Source: Chamaesiphon sp. (lineage in GTDB: Bacteria; Cyanobacteriota; Cyanobacteriia; Cyanobacteriales; Chamaesiphonaceae). Taken from it: a DNA stretch of 5,833 bases. The translations under genes and the position numbers were made by a program. Shown here one piece after another: positions 1 to 5,523 of the stretch. The stretch covers positions 1-5,833 of the forward strand of contig JAJAYU010000042.1 of the NCBI GenBank assembly GCA_026786125.1, in the 5' to 3' direction. Below the pieces are notes generated by a model. The model did no database searches and was not told the DNA's origin. It worked only from the letters and a program-made list of their open reading frames with translations. Position 1 is the first letter of the stretch. Each line of letters starts with the position of its first letter.

Positions 1-1
1 A

Positions 2-244
2 TCGGAGAATAAAGTAATAAATCTAACAGGTATTTTGCGGGGATTACAGTTAGATAAAGACTGGATTGAAGTTAGTATAAATGGTGAAAACATAAAAATT
101 TACGATGCAAAAGAGGAAATTGATGATGTAATTGGACGTATGGTAAATCGTCGAATTGTAGTGGAGGTTCTTGATAAAAGTGAAAAGGCAGCAGACAAAA
201 GATATACTTTGCGTGATATACAACTTGAAGAAGATTTAGTCTAA
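2..244 (+). CDS. C-terminal part of an unidentified protein, cut by the left window edge
   Basis: The frame is open from base 2 to the TAA at 242-244, giving 80 codons with no stop. The true start therefore lies outside the window; the TTG at 35 is an internal leucine codon, not a credible start. The visible part reads as alternating beta strands with charged turns (NLTGILRGL, DWIEVSING, IKIYDA, RRIVVEVLDK, YTLRDIQLEEDLV), which suggests a small, soluble beta-rich C-terminal domain. No membrane segment, cysteine cluster or catalytic motif is visible. I do not recognise the family with certainty. It reads like a conserved C-terminal domain of cyanobacterial hypothetical proteins, but that is an impression only. 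No clear terminator follows the stop. Confidence 0.6.
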   Translation, partial: SENKVINLTGILRGLQLDKDWIEVSINGENIKIYDAKEEIDDVIGRMVNRRIVVEVLDKSEKAADKRYTLRDIQLEEDLV

Positions 245-277
245 TTTGATTATTTCTAGAAACACAGGATAAAAGTA

Positions 278-489
278 ATGCTTTACATCGTTCATGAAAT
301 TACCGGACAATATGCAATTTAGTTACAGTATTGTAAATCGCCAACTAATTTATAGAGAAAAATACTCAGAAGAAACTGGATGCGATCGCGGAAAATCTCG
401 ATCGATTACAATGGTTTGGAGTTGTGATTGATCGAGAAGATGCGGGTATTATGTATTGGCAAGATGCCGAGCTACAACAAACCGCTTAA
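278..489 (+). pseudogene. Probable remains of a small decayed gene, spread over three frames
   Basis: This stretch lies between the left-edge gene and the 71-codon gene and has no intact ORF. Three short protein-like pieces follow each other in different frames. An ATG at 278 gives 14 codons to a TAG at 320-322. An ATG at 312 gives 39 codons (including YSIVNRQLIYREKYSEE) to a TGA at 429-431. From 349 to the TAA at 487-489 a third frame reads LDAIAENLDRLQWFGVV and then DREDAGIMYWQDAELQQTA, with no start codon at its head. The last piece has a convincing amino-acid make-up (amphipathic helix, then hydrophobic and acidic turns), so it looks like the C-terminus of a once-real protein that has lost its frame. 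The protein is not recognised. A HIP1 octamer lies in it at 382-389. It could instead be plain intergenic DNA with chance ORFs. Confidence 0.3.
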
Positions 490-549
490 AGTAGATTAAG
501 ATACAGACAGCAAAACGACCAACATCGAAGCACAGGCAAGAGATGAATT

Positions 550-765
550 ATGGAGTCTATTAGTCCTGACTCAGAGACAATCGAACATCTAAGTCCAGTC
601 GCGGCTCGGATCATGTTGGCAGCCTTGCCAGACCACATCCGCAAGGCTTTTGAGCGGCGGGCACAGGAGATAGATTATCCGGTGGAAGCTATTTTAGAGA
701 TGGCTATTGCTGGATTTTTGGATAGTGAATCTCTGAGTTTTGAAGATTGCCAGCCCCGTTACTAG
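550..765 (+). CDS. Small conserved-type hypothetical protein, ribbon-helix-helix-like
   Basis: The 71-residue product is soluble and acidic, with no signal peptide or membrane segment. Residues about 20-57 follow the ribbon-helix-helix (CopG/MetJ-like) pattern: a short strand (ARIMLAALP), helix one (DHIRKAFERRAQEID), a turn at YP, and helix two (VEAILEMAIAGFLDSE). In known families this fold dimerises and binds operator DNA through the strand; whether this protein does so is inference. The start is the ATG at 550. Only a weak purine-rich stretch (AGGCAAGAG, 534-542) precedes it, and the gene opens after 60 bases of non-coding DNA. It converges on the phasin-like gene with 81 bases between stop codons. 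No toxin partner is evident: the next ATG, at 768, gives only 33 codons. Codon use matches its neighbours. Confidence 0.75.
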   Translation: MESISPDSETIEHLSPVAARIMLAALPDHIRKAFERRAQEIDYPVEAILEMAIAGFLDSESLSFEDCQPRY

Positions 766-846
766 TTATGACAAAAATAATTGGATTGGGAATTCAAGAT
801 TTACTCACTTCTAAGAGCAGCCAAATTCTAGCCGTAGCCGAACAAT

Positions 847-1230
847 CTAGGAATTCTTCATCCGCTTGAGTTCTTCTTGCAGGGCTTCTACTTGCTTCCG
901 CATGTCGCTAATATCTTCAGGCGATTGGGATGGTGCCTCGCCATCGGAGACGATTTCAATCCGGCGGGGTTCACTCGTTTTTTTTGCGCGTTCGGTATTG
1001 TTGCTTTGGGCTTGATTCAAATTCTGTTGTTGGGCAGATTTCACCATATCATCTACCAGCTTGCGGGCTTCTTCGGTGGTGATTTCACCTTTGGCGACCA
1101 TTTCATCAGCTAGCTTTTGGGCTTGAATGCCGATCGATGAAAACTTCTCTCCAGCTTGTTCTCCAGCCGCAGCAGCTAGGCCCACACCGAGATAAAATGC
1201 TTTTTGAACGATATCGCCTAGACCAGCCAT
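847..1230 (-). CDS. Phasin-like protein (polyhydroxyalkanoate granule-associated family)
   Basis: The 127-residue product begins with an apolar, amphipathic segment (residues about 5-25, QKAFYLGVGLAAAAGEQ). A helical region with the family's signature wording follows (LADEMVAKGEITTEEARKLVDDMV, about residues 40-63). Next come a low-complexity Q/N/S/T linker and a charged coiled-coil C-terminus (MRKQVEALQEELKRMKNS). This layout fits the short PhaF-type phasin proteins common in cyanobacteria. Phasins coat hydrophobic storage granules or act as membrane-associated chaperones; the exact role here is inferred and no PHA synthesis gene is in the window. The start ATG (1228-1230) has no Shine-Dalgarno sequence, which is common in cyanobacteria, and no longer frame fits. 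The leader contains two mutually exclusive hairpins (1256-1299). It lies downstream of ffs on the same strand. Confidence 0.7.
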   Translation of the reverse strand: MAGLGDIVQKAFYLGVGLAAAAGEQAGEKFSSIGIQAQKLADEMVAKGEITTEEARKLVDDMVKSAQQQNLNQAQSNNTERAKKTSEPRRIEIVSDGEAPSQSPEDISDMRKQVEALQEELKRMKNS

Positions 1231-1255
1231 AATTAACTTAAAATGATGAGGATTT

Positions 1256-1299
1256 TTTGAGCTATCTATTCTCTAAGATAACCGCTCAAACAGTTTGAG
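1256..1299 (-). promoter_or_regulatory. Two overlapping alternative hairpins upstream of the phasin-like gene
   Basis: GCTCAAA at 1284-1290 is complementary to TTTGAGC at 1256-1262 (7 bp, extended by TATCT 1263-1267 with AGATA 1276-1280). Its CTCAAA core (1285-1290) is also complementary to TTTGAG at 1294-1299 (6 bp, loop CAG). Only one of the two hairpins can form at a time. They lie 26-69 bases before the phasin-like start codon, in its likely leader. No T-run follows on the - strand (AAAAAA does), so this is not a standard intrinsic terminator. A regulatory role is inference. Confidence 0.35.
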
Positions 1300-1374
1300 T
1301 AGCAGGGATAACTTGGTACGGTTTGCCGATGTGTAGCGCGGGGGGACCGGAATTAATTGAAAAAGTACTTTTAA

Positions 1375-1467
1375 GACTCGGATTCCACGCCTGTGATAAG
1401 CATCCCTATTGCTGCTACCTTCCGGTCCTGACAAGGTTTGGGCGTTACGACCGCATGGGGCCGAGTC
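1375..1467 (-). ncRNA. ffs: Signal recognition particle RNA, small bacterial (4.5S) type
   Basis: On the - strand this segment holds the universally conserved SRP RNA apical stem with internal loops: GTCAGGACCGGAAGGTAGCAGC, with the GGAA tetraloop at 1420-1423. The ends pair perfectly: GACTCGG at the 5' end (1461-1467) with CCGAGTC at the 3' end (1375-1381), closing a single long hairpin of about 93 nt, the usual size for the small bacterial form without an Alu domain. The RNA binds Ffh and, with FtsY, targets nascent membrane and secreted proteins to the translocon. It has its own promoter just upstream (1476-1504). The exact 3' end is uncertain by a few bases; the run of five T (- strand, 1360-1364) beyond the stem may help termination. 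Confidence 0.95.
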
Positions 1468-1475
1468 AAGTTCTA

Positions 1476-1504
1476 ATCATAGCATAAATTTTAGGTGATG
1501 TCAT
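1476..1504 (-). promoter_or_regulatory. Sigma-70 promoter of ffs
   Basis: Read on the - strand there is a -35 box ATGACA (1499-1504, five of six to TTGACA), a spacer of exactly 17 bases, and a -10 box TATGAT (1476-1481, five of six to TATAAT). The first base of the SRP RNA helix, at 1467, lies 9 bases after the -10 box, as expected for a transcription start. The -35 box is only 17 bases beyond the dndD stop codon. Confidence 0.8.
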
Positions 1505-1521
1505 CTAATAACAATCGGGAG

Positions 1522-3504
1522 TTACCAGAAATATCCAGATTTCACATGTGTCCGCTGTTCGCCAGGATCGTGTTCCAAGACATATTCGCGGGTGATTACA
1601 CCTTGGGCACGCAAATTGGCGACCTCGCTTTCGCCGATTTCGGTATCGGTAGACAAGAGAATTACTTGTTCGCTGGCGGCGGGGAAATAACGTTCGAGCA
1701 AATTGGTGCGGTGGGATGAATCTAGTCTACCCAATGGTGTGTCGATCGCGATCGGGAGTTGTCGTCCTGATACTCGTGCTAATCCCCATAATAAGGCGAT
1801 CGCCAGCAGTTGTTTTTCACCTGCGGAAAGTCGATGTTTTGGTAATAATTTTCCTGCACGATCGTGGAGGGAAAGAGTGAAGGTGGTACTATCGATCGTT
1901 ACTCGTTGAACTAGTTCGGATTTGTGGAGTAGATACCGAAAACATTCGGTGACTTCGTTTTCTAGTTTGTTGATTTTTTTGAGAGTTAGTTTTTCTTTGA
2001 ATATCTCTAAGGTAGCCTTGACTTTAGCGATCGAATCAACTAGTTGTTGATCGTGCTTGAGCTGGATATTTGTTTCGGTATAGGCGGCTAATTCTTGTCG
2101 GATTTTGGTGATAATTCGATCAAGTTCTTCTTGGCGGCGGGTTGTCGTTATGCGGTCGGCTTTAAGTTGGGATACTAGTTCACGGGCGGTGGCTTCTTGG
2201 GTTTTGAGTCGAGCATATTCTTCGGGTGAGGCGGCTGCGGCTACTTGACGATCGATCGAGTCTAGTTCAGCTTCTAGTTTGACTATTTCAGCCTGCAATT
2301 TATCAACTTGTTGAGCATCTCGATCGAGATCATAGTTTAAGATATTATCTAACTGATTTAGTACTTCTACTTCTGCACCCAGCCAGCCAGTATTTTTCGC
2401 TTCAATCTGATTAATTAATGTTTGATTCTCACTTTCCAAAAATACCTGAACATCGGCAATCTGATTTTTAAAAGCTGGTTGCTGCTGAAGATAATCAAGT
2501 AACCGACGATCTCGATCGACTAATAAATCCAGAGCCGCTTTACCTTGTTGATGGCGAAGTTCGATCGCACCTTGGGCTTGGATTTGAGCTAATAACGGTG
2601 CAATTAGTAATAGGGGTAAACTACCACCGGCTAGATTGCCCAAAGCTTGCCGCTGCTGGGAGATTTGCAGTTCGATCGCTTTTGACTCTAGTTCTAATCC
2701 CTTGCCCTGAGCGGCAATTTTACCGCCTTCGAGCACGAATTTATCAAAAGCTTGTGCTTCTTGCTCGATCGCAACTTTCAATTTTGATTCAATTCTAGTT
2801 AACTCGTCCTCAATGGCTACTAATTCTAACTGCTCCTGTGCTAGCTTTGACTCAATTTGGTCGATTTCCGTTAATTGCTTATCATTTGCTAAATTCTTTC
2901 TTTTTCTACTAACTAACACATCTAAATCTGCGGCTAATTTTCCTGCCAATTCCAATCCTAATAATGATTGAATTGCATCAAATACTGCTACAGGGGGAAT
3001 CTCCTGCTCTGCCAATTCCTTCACCTGCTCTCCATCAAATAGAAACAGATTAGAAATACCTAACGGCAACAGATTTTCAATATATTCATCCCAAGTCTTG
3101 AGCAGCATTGTGTCCGCCCAATCATTTACTAAAATGCCTAAAGTATCTTTACCATCCTGAGGATTGCGCTCCCAATATCTGACGATCCGAATATCGCGTA
3201 AATCGCCATCTTCAGCTACCTGAAATGCTAATTCTATTCGTGCTTTTGCTACTAGTGGGGTGTGACGACTCACACATTGATCGAGGAAATCCCCATAACT
3301 TAAGTTTCCCCGCGTCGAACATTGAGCACGGGCACCATATAGTGCCAACCGGATCGCATCCATGATGGTGGTTTTGCCCCCACCATTCATGCCGCCGATC
3401 AGAATAATTGGGCGGCTATTTTCAGATGTATCTGGTAATAAATTAATAGTATTCTTACCCAAGTAAGAACCAAAGTTTTCTAATACCAGTTCGCGAAAGA
3501 GCAT
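1522..3504 (-). CDS. dndD: DNA sulfur modification protein DndD, SMC/RecN-like ATPase
   Basis: The 660-residue product has the full layout and usual length of DndD. DndD is the ATPase of the Dnd system that, with DndA/IscS, DndC and DndE, replaces a non-bridging phosphate oxygen of DNA with sulfur. The N-terminal ATPase half carries Walker A GGMNGGGKTT (residues 37-46) and the conserved LFLFDGEQ (153-160). Residues about 200-520 form a coiled-coil arm, broken near 290-310 by an apolar turn (AGGSLPLLLIAPLL). There is no CXXC zinc hook, which argues against SbcC/Rad50. The C-terminal half has the ABC signature LSAGEKQ (559-565), Walker B PIAID (584-588) and the family-typical IDTPLGRLD and LLSTDTE. 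The start ATG (3502-3504) lacks a Shine-Dalgarno sequence and follows a heptamer repeat array by 11 bases. No dndB, dndC or dndE is next to it: ffs lies downstream and ald upstream. An orphan relative of DndD with another role remains possible. Confidence 0.88.
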   Translation of the reverse strand: MLFRELVLENFGSYLGKNTINLLPDTSENSRPIILIGGMNGGGKTTIMDAIRLALYGARAQCSTRGNLSYGDFLDQCVSRHTPLVAKARIELAFQVAEDGDLRDIRIVRYWERNPQDGKDTLGILVNDWADTMLLKTWDEYIENLLPLGISNLFLFDGEQVKELAEQEIPPVAVFDAIQSLLGLELAGKLAADLDVLVSRKRKNLANDKQLTEIDQIESKLAQEQLELVAIEDELTRIESKLKVAIEQEAQAFDKFVLEGGKIAAQGKGLELESKAIELQISQQRQALGNLAGGSLPLLLIAPLLAQIQAQGAIELRHQQGKAALDLLVDRDRRLLDYLQQQPAFKNQIADVQVFLESENQTLINQIEAKNTGWLGAEVEVLNQLDNILNYDLDRDAQQVDKLQAEIVKLEAELDSIDRQVAAAASPEEYARLKTQEATARELVSQLKADRITTTRRQEELDRIITKIRQELAAYTETNIQLKHDQQLVDSIAKVKATLEIFKEKLTLKKINKLENEVTECFRYLLHKSELVQRVTIDSTTFTLSLHDRAGKLLPKHRLSAGEKQLLAIALLWGLARVSGRQLPIAIDTPLGRLDSSHRTNLLERYFPAASEQVILLSTDTEIGESEVANLRAQGVITREYVLEHDPGEQRTHVKSGYFW

Positions 3505-3515
3505 AGTTAAATTAA

Positions 3516-3550
3516 TTGATAATTAATAATTGATAATTGATAATTATTAA
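3516..3550. repeat. Tandem heptamer array, consensus TTGATAA, five units
   Basis: Five 7-base units run head to tail: TTGATAA, TTAATAA, TTGATAA, TTGATAA, TTATTAA. Tandem heptamers of this kind (STRR elements) are a known trait of several cyanobacterial genomes. The array ends 11 bases before the dndD start codon, so it would lie in the dndD leader or promoter. A change in unit number by slippage would alter spacing there. Confidence 0.7.
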
Positions 3551-3563
3551 TTAGGTTGTGAGG

Positions 3564-3683
3564 ATGACTGTATCTAATTCTACTCGTACTCGGCGGTACA
3601 AGCTAATCAATCTCCCATCCTTTAACTACCCTCCTTCACAAAACAAGTAGCCAGACACAATTAAATATAAAATATTATGTAGG
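3564..3683. other. Rest of the ald-dndD gap: no supported gene
   Basis: The 276 bases between dndD (start at 3504) and ald (stop at 3781) hold the heptamer array next to dndD and a palindromic repeat at 3684-3698. Between them the sequence is AT-rich. The only ORF worth noting is on the + strand: ATG 3564 to TAG 3650, 28 codons (starting MTVSNSTRTRRYKLINLPSF), opposite in direction to both neighbours. It has no recognised relative, so I do not call it a gene. No convincing terminator for ald or promoter for dndD is visible. Confidence 0.4.
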
Positions 3684-3698
3684 GTGGGCACTGCCCAC
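3684..3698. repeat. Short palindromic repeat GTGGGC-ACT-GCCCAC
   Basis: This is a perfect 6-bp GC-rich inverted repeat with a 3-base loop, inside TAGGGTGGGCACTGCCCAC. It stands out as an island in AT-rich intergenic DNA. The wording TAGGGTGGGCA.TGCCCAC is one I associate with dispersed intergenic repeats in cyanobacteria. It lies 83 bases past the ald stop codon. No T-run follows on the ald strand, so a terminator role is doubtful. Confidence 0.5.
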
Positions 3699-3780
3699 AG
3701 TCAGGGTTTAAGCCTATTGCTATCTGACAAATATTTGTACCTACCTACTCAGTAGTGGAATTGATGCCTCCGAGTCATAG

Positions 3781-4872
3781 TTATTCCCTAGCTAAATCGG
3801 GAAAAACTTCTCGTACAGCCGGATGAACGATTTTACCACCTTGAACATTTACCCCCTTCGCTAGATTTGGATCGAGATTTAGAGCTTCCAATCCTCGATC
3901 GGCTAGTTTAATTACATAGGGCGCGGTACTATTATTCAAGGCTTGAGTTGCTGTCCAGGGTACAGCTCCAGGCATATTTGGCACACCATAATGGACGACT
4001 CCTGATTCTGTGTAAACGGGGCTAGTGTGAGAAGTCGGGCGTACAGTCTCAATGCAGCCCCCCTGATCTACTGCGACATCAACAATCACGGAACCTGGCT
4101 TCATCTGGGCAACCAGAGCACTAGAGACGAGGATCGGGGCACGTTTGCCCAAGATTAGGACTGCACCAATCACTAAATCAGCATTACGGACGGTGGCTTC
4201 GATATTCGATGTATTGCTGTAGAGATAATTAACGCGGGAGCCAAAAATAGTTTCCAGATAGCTCAATCGATCGATATTAACATCTAATATCGTCACTTGT
4301 GCGCCCATCCCAACCGCCATCCGAGCGGCTTCTGTACCCACAATTCCCCCGCCGAGAATAGTGACTTGTCCAGGTTGGACACCAGGCACACCACCCAGGA
4401 GTACCCCACTACCACCCTGCTGTTTCTCCAGAAATCTCGCCCCAAATTGAACGGATAATCGCCCGGCGATAATGCTCATCGGTGAGAGCAAGGGCAGTTT
4501 CCCATCTGGTAATTCTACAGTCTCATAGGCGATCGCATTGACTCTGGTATCGATTAATTGTTCGGTCAGGGGGCGATTGGCGGCGAGATGGAGATAGGTA
4601 AATAGTAACAAGTCTTTTTGGAGGTAAGCATACTCACTTGCCAGGGGTTCTTTGACTTTGACTACCAGTTGCCGATCCCAAGCAGCGGCGGCGGTGGGGA
4701 CGATCTGCGCTCCCGATTGCAGATACTGAGCATCAGGAAAACTAGAGCCTAAACCAGCCCCAGTTTCGATGTATACTTGGTGTCCGCGATCGATTAATGT
4801 CCGCACGATACTAGGCGTTAATCCGACTCGAAATTCTTGGTCTTTGGTTTCTTTGGGGATGCCAATTTCCAT
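3781..4872 (-). CDS. ald: Alanine dehydrogenase
   Basis: The 363-residue enzyme (EC 1.4.1.1) interconverts L-alanine and pyruvate plus ammonium using NAD(H) in the cytoplasm, linking amino-acid breakdown or ammonium assimilation to central carbon. The start MEIGIPKETKDQEFRVGLTP is the classic family N-terminus. Pyruvate-binding and catalytic residues are present: R15 (RVGLTP), K74 (VKVKEP), H95 (YLHLAA) and D269 (VAVDQGG), one less than usual numbering (K75, H96, D270) because of a one-residue shift. The Rossmann NAD fold has GGGIVG (174-179) with D197 ending the second strand (TILDVN). Length matches the family, and the protein looks intact. The ATG at 4870-4872 starts the family motif exactly; no Shine-Dalgarno sequence is seen. 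It diverges from the + strand gene at 4920 across 47 bases, so the two promoters must overlap. No NtcA-type GTA-N8-TAC site was seen in that gap. Confidence 0.95.
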   Translation of the reverse strand: MEIGIPKETKDQEFRVGLTPSIVRTLIDRGHQVYIETGAGLGSSFPDAQYLQSGAQIVPTAAAAWDRQLVVKVKEPLASEYAYLQKDLLLFTYLHLAANRPLTEQLIDTRVNAIAYETVELPDGKLPLLSPMSIIAGRLSVQFGARFLEKQQGGSGVLLGGVPGVQPGQVTILGGGIVGTEAARMAVGMGAQVTILDVNIDRLSYLETIFGSRVNYLYSNTSNIEATVRNADLVIGAVLILGKRAPILVSSALVAQMKPGSVIVDVAVDQGGCIETVRPTSHTSPVYTESGVVHYGVPNMPGAVPWTATQALNNSTAPYVIKLADRGLEALNLDPNLAKGVNVQGGKIVHPAVREVFPDLARE

Positions 4873-4919
4873 GCTTTTTACTTATGCTGGATTAAAGTTG
4901 ATCTTTTCTAATTTTAAAT

Positions 4920-5474
4920 GTGAATTATCTGCCTGTATGTATGCCAGGGATCGGAAATTGGTGTGATCTGCCCATTGTCAGGCTGCATCAAAAATCTCTG
5001 CCTATCTTTGCATCCACACCACAGACTTGTCCAGTAAAATTGGATAGTCTCACCAACCTACTGGTACGAGACTTACCTAGCTACACCAATCGAGTCATAC
5101 AACAACGACGCAACCGGACTGATAAATTATATAGTTCGATCGTCATAGCTAGTATGCCCGAATTAAAGCCGATCGAGATCACTAGTCACGAATATCCAGC
5201 CCGTTTTCCCCCATCAGCCCCAACACAAGTCTTCATCAGTACTCTCGAACGCCAGTACACAGGGCTTCAGTCTAGCCAATTGCAACAATTTCACTGGCTA
5301 TTTCTCGCCCAAACTCCTCTGGGTTGGCGATTGGTAAATATTTATTCCCGCACCAGCAGCTTTCCCACTGCCAATACTGCTATTTCACCCCCCATCGAAA
5401 GCAGCAAAACCGTCGTCGGCGAAGCAATCCGAATTTGGCTGAATGATTGTTATGTGGGGAAAGTCAGGGAGTAG
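4920..5474 (+). CDS. Cyanobacterial conserved hypothetical protein
   Basis: The 184-residue product has a core (from about residue 37, CPVKLDSLTNLLVRDLPSYT, to the end). It reads like a cyanobacterial conserved hypothetical family whose usual wording is LLLRDLPSYANRV, then a strand like YVLLAGRPEFEPL, then VFITTLERQYT...LQQFHWLFL...GWRL and a tail like VVGQAIRTWLRDC. Here these appear as LVRDLPSYTNRV, SSIVIASMPELKPIEI, VFISTLERQYTGLQ, QQFHWLFLAQTPLGWRLV and VVGEAIRIWLNDCYVGKVR. Two cysteines, near the start (C37) and end (about 177) of the core, could form a disulfide if it is exported. No function is known to me. The GTG at 4920 is the first usable start after an in-frame TGA (4899-4901); the ATG at 4941 (177 residues) is equally possible. 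Neither gives a clear signal peptide. The TAG is followed at once by an in-frame TGA. Confidence 0.75.
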   Translation: MNYLPVCMPGIGNWCDLPIVRLHQKSLPIFASTPQTCPVKLDSLTNLLVRDLPSYTNRVIQQRRNRTDKLYSSIVIASMPELKPIEITSHEYPARFPPSAPTQVFISTLERQYTGLQSSQLQQFHWLFLAQTPLGWRLVNIYSRTSSFPTANTAISPPIESSKTVVGEAIRIWLNDCYVGKVRE

Positions 5475-5494
5475 TGAATGGTGAATGGTGAATG
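5474..5494. repeat. Tandem heptamer array, three perfect GTGAATG units
   Basis: GTGAATG is repeated three times without change, starting on the last base of the stop codon of the + strand gene. The third unit forms part of the left arm of the palindrome at 5487-5520, so the two elements are joined. This is a cyanobacterial STRR-type array. Confidence 0.75.
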
Positions 5495-5520
5495 GCTACG
5501 CTCAGTGCGAGCCATTCACC
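5487..5520. terminator. Long perfect inverted repeat between convergent genes, possible two-way terminator
   Basis: GGTGAATGGCT (5487-5497) pairs perfectly with AGCCATTCACC (5510-5520), 11 bp. Inside, after one unpaired A, CGC (5499-5501) pairs with GCG (5507-5509) around the loop TCAGT. It fills most of the 49-base gap between the stop codons of the + strand gene (5474) and psb34 (5524), where a two-way terminator is expected. There is no T-run on either side, so it may instead be a dispersed palindromic repeat. Confidence 0.5.
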
Positions 5521-5523
5521 AAT

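Noticed and set aside
825..855. Imperfect hairpin AATTCTAG/CTAG(G)AATT between the convergent genes, as a terminator
   Set aside because: The stem is short and AT-rich with a bulge and a 15-base loop, and no T-run follows on either strand.
768..869. 33-codon + strand ORF just after the 71-codon gene, as a possible second gene of a toxin-antitoxin pair
   Set aside because: It ends inside the phasin-like gene on the other strand, has no protein-like pattern, and is too short for a toxin.
1301..1374. Possible tRNA or extra RNA gene in the GC-rich stretch between ffs and the phasin-like leader
   Set aside because: No cloverleaf, no conserved T-loop, and no extended pairing could be found.
1522..3504. 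SbcC/Rad50-type nuclease ATPase instead of DndD
   Set aside because: The protein is too short, has no CXXC zinc hook, and carries the DndD wording LFLFDGEQ and IDTPLGRLD; no SbcD partner is present.
3727..3738. Perfect 12-base palindrome ACAAATATTTGT, as a regulator binding site (NtcA-like)
   Set aside because: It does not match GTA-N8-TAC on either strand, and it lies just after the ald stop codon rather than near a promoter.
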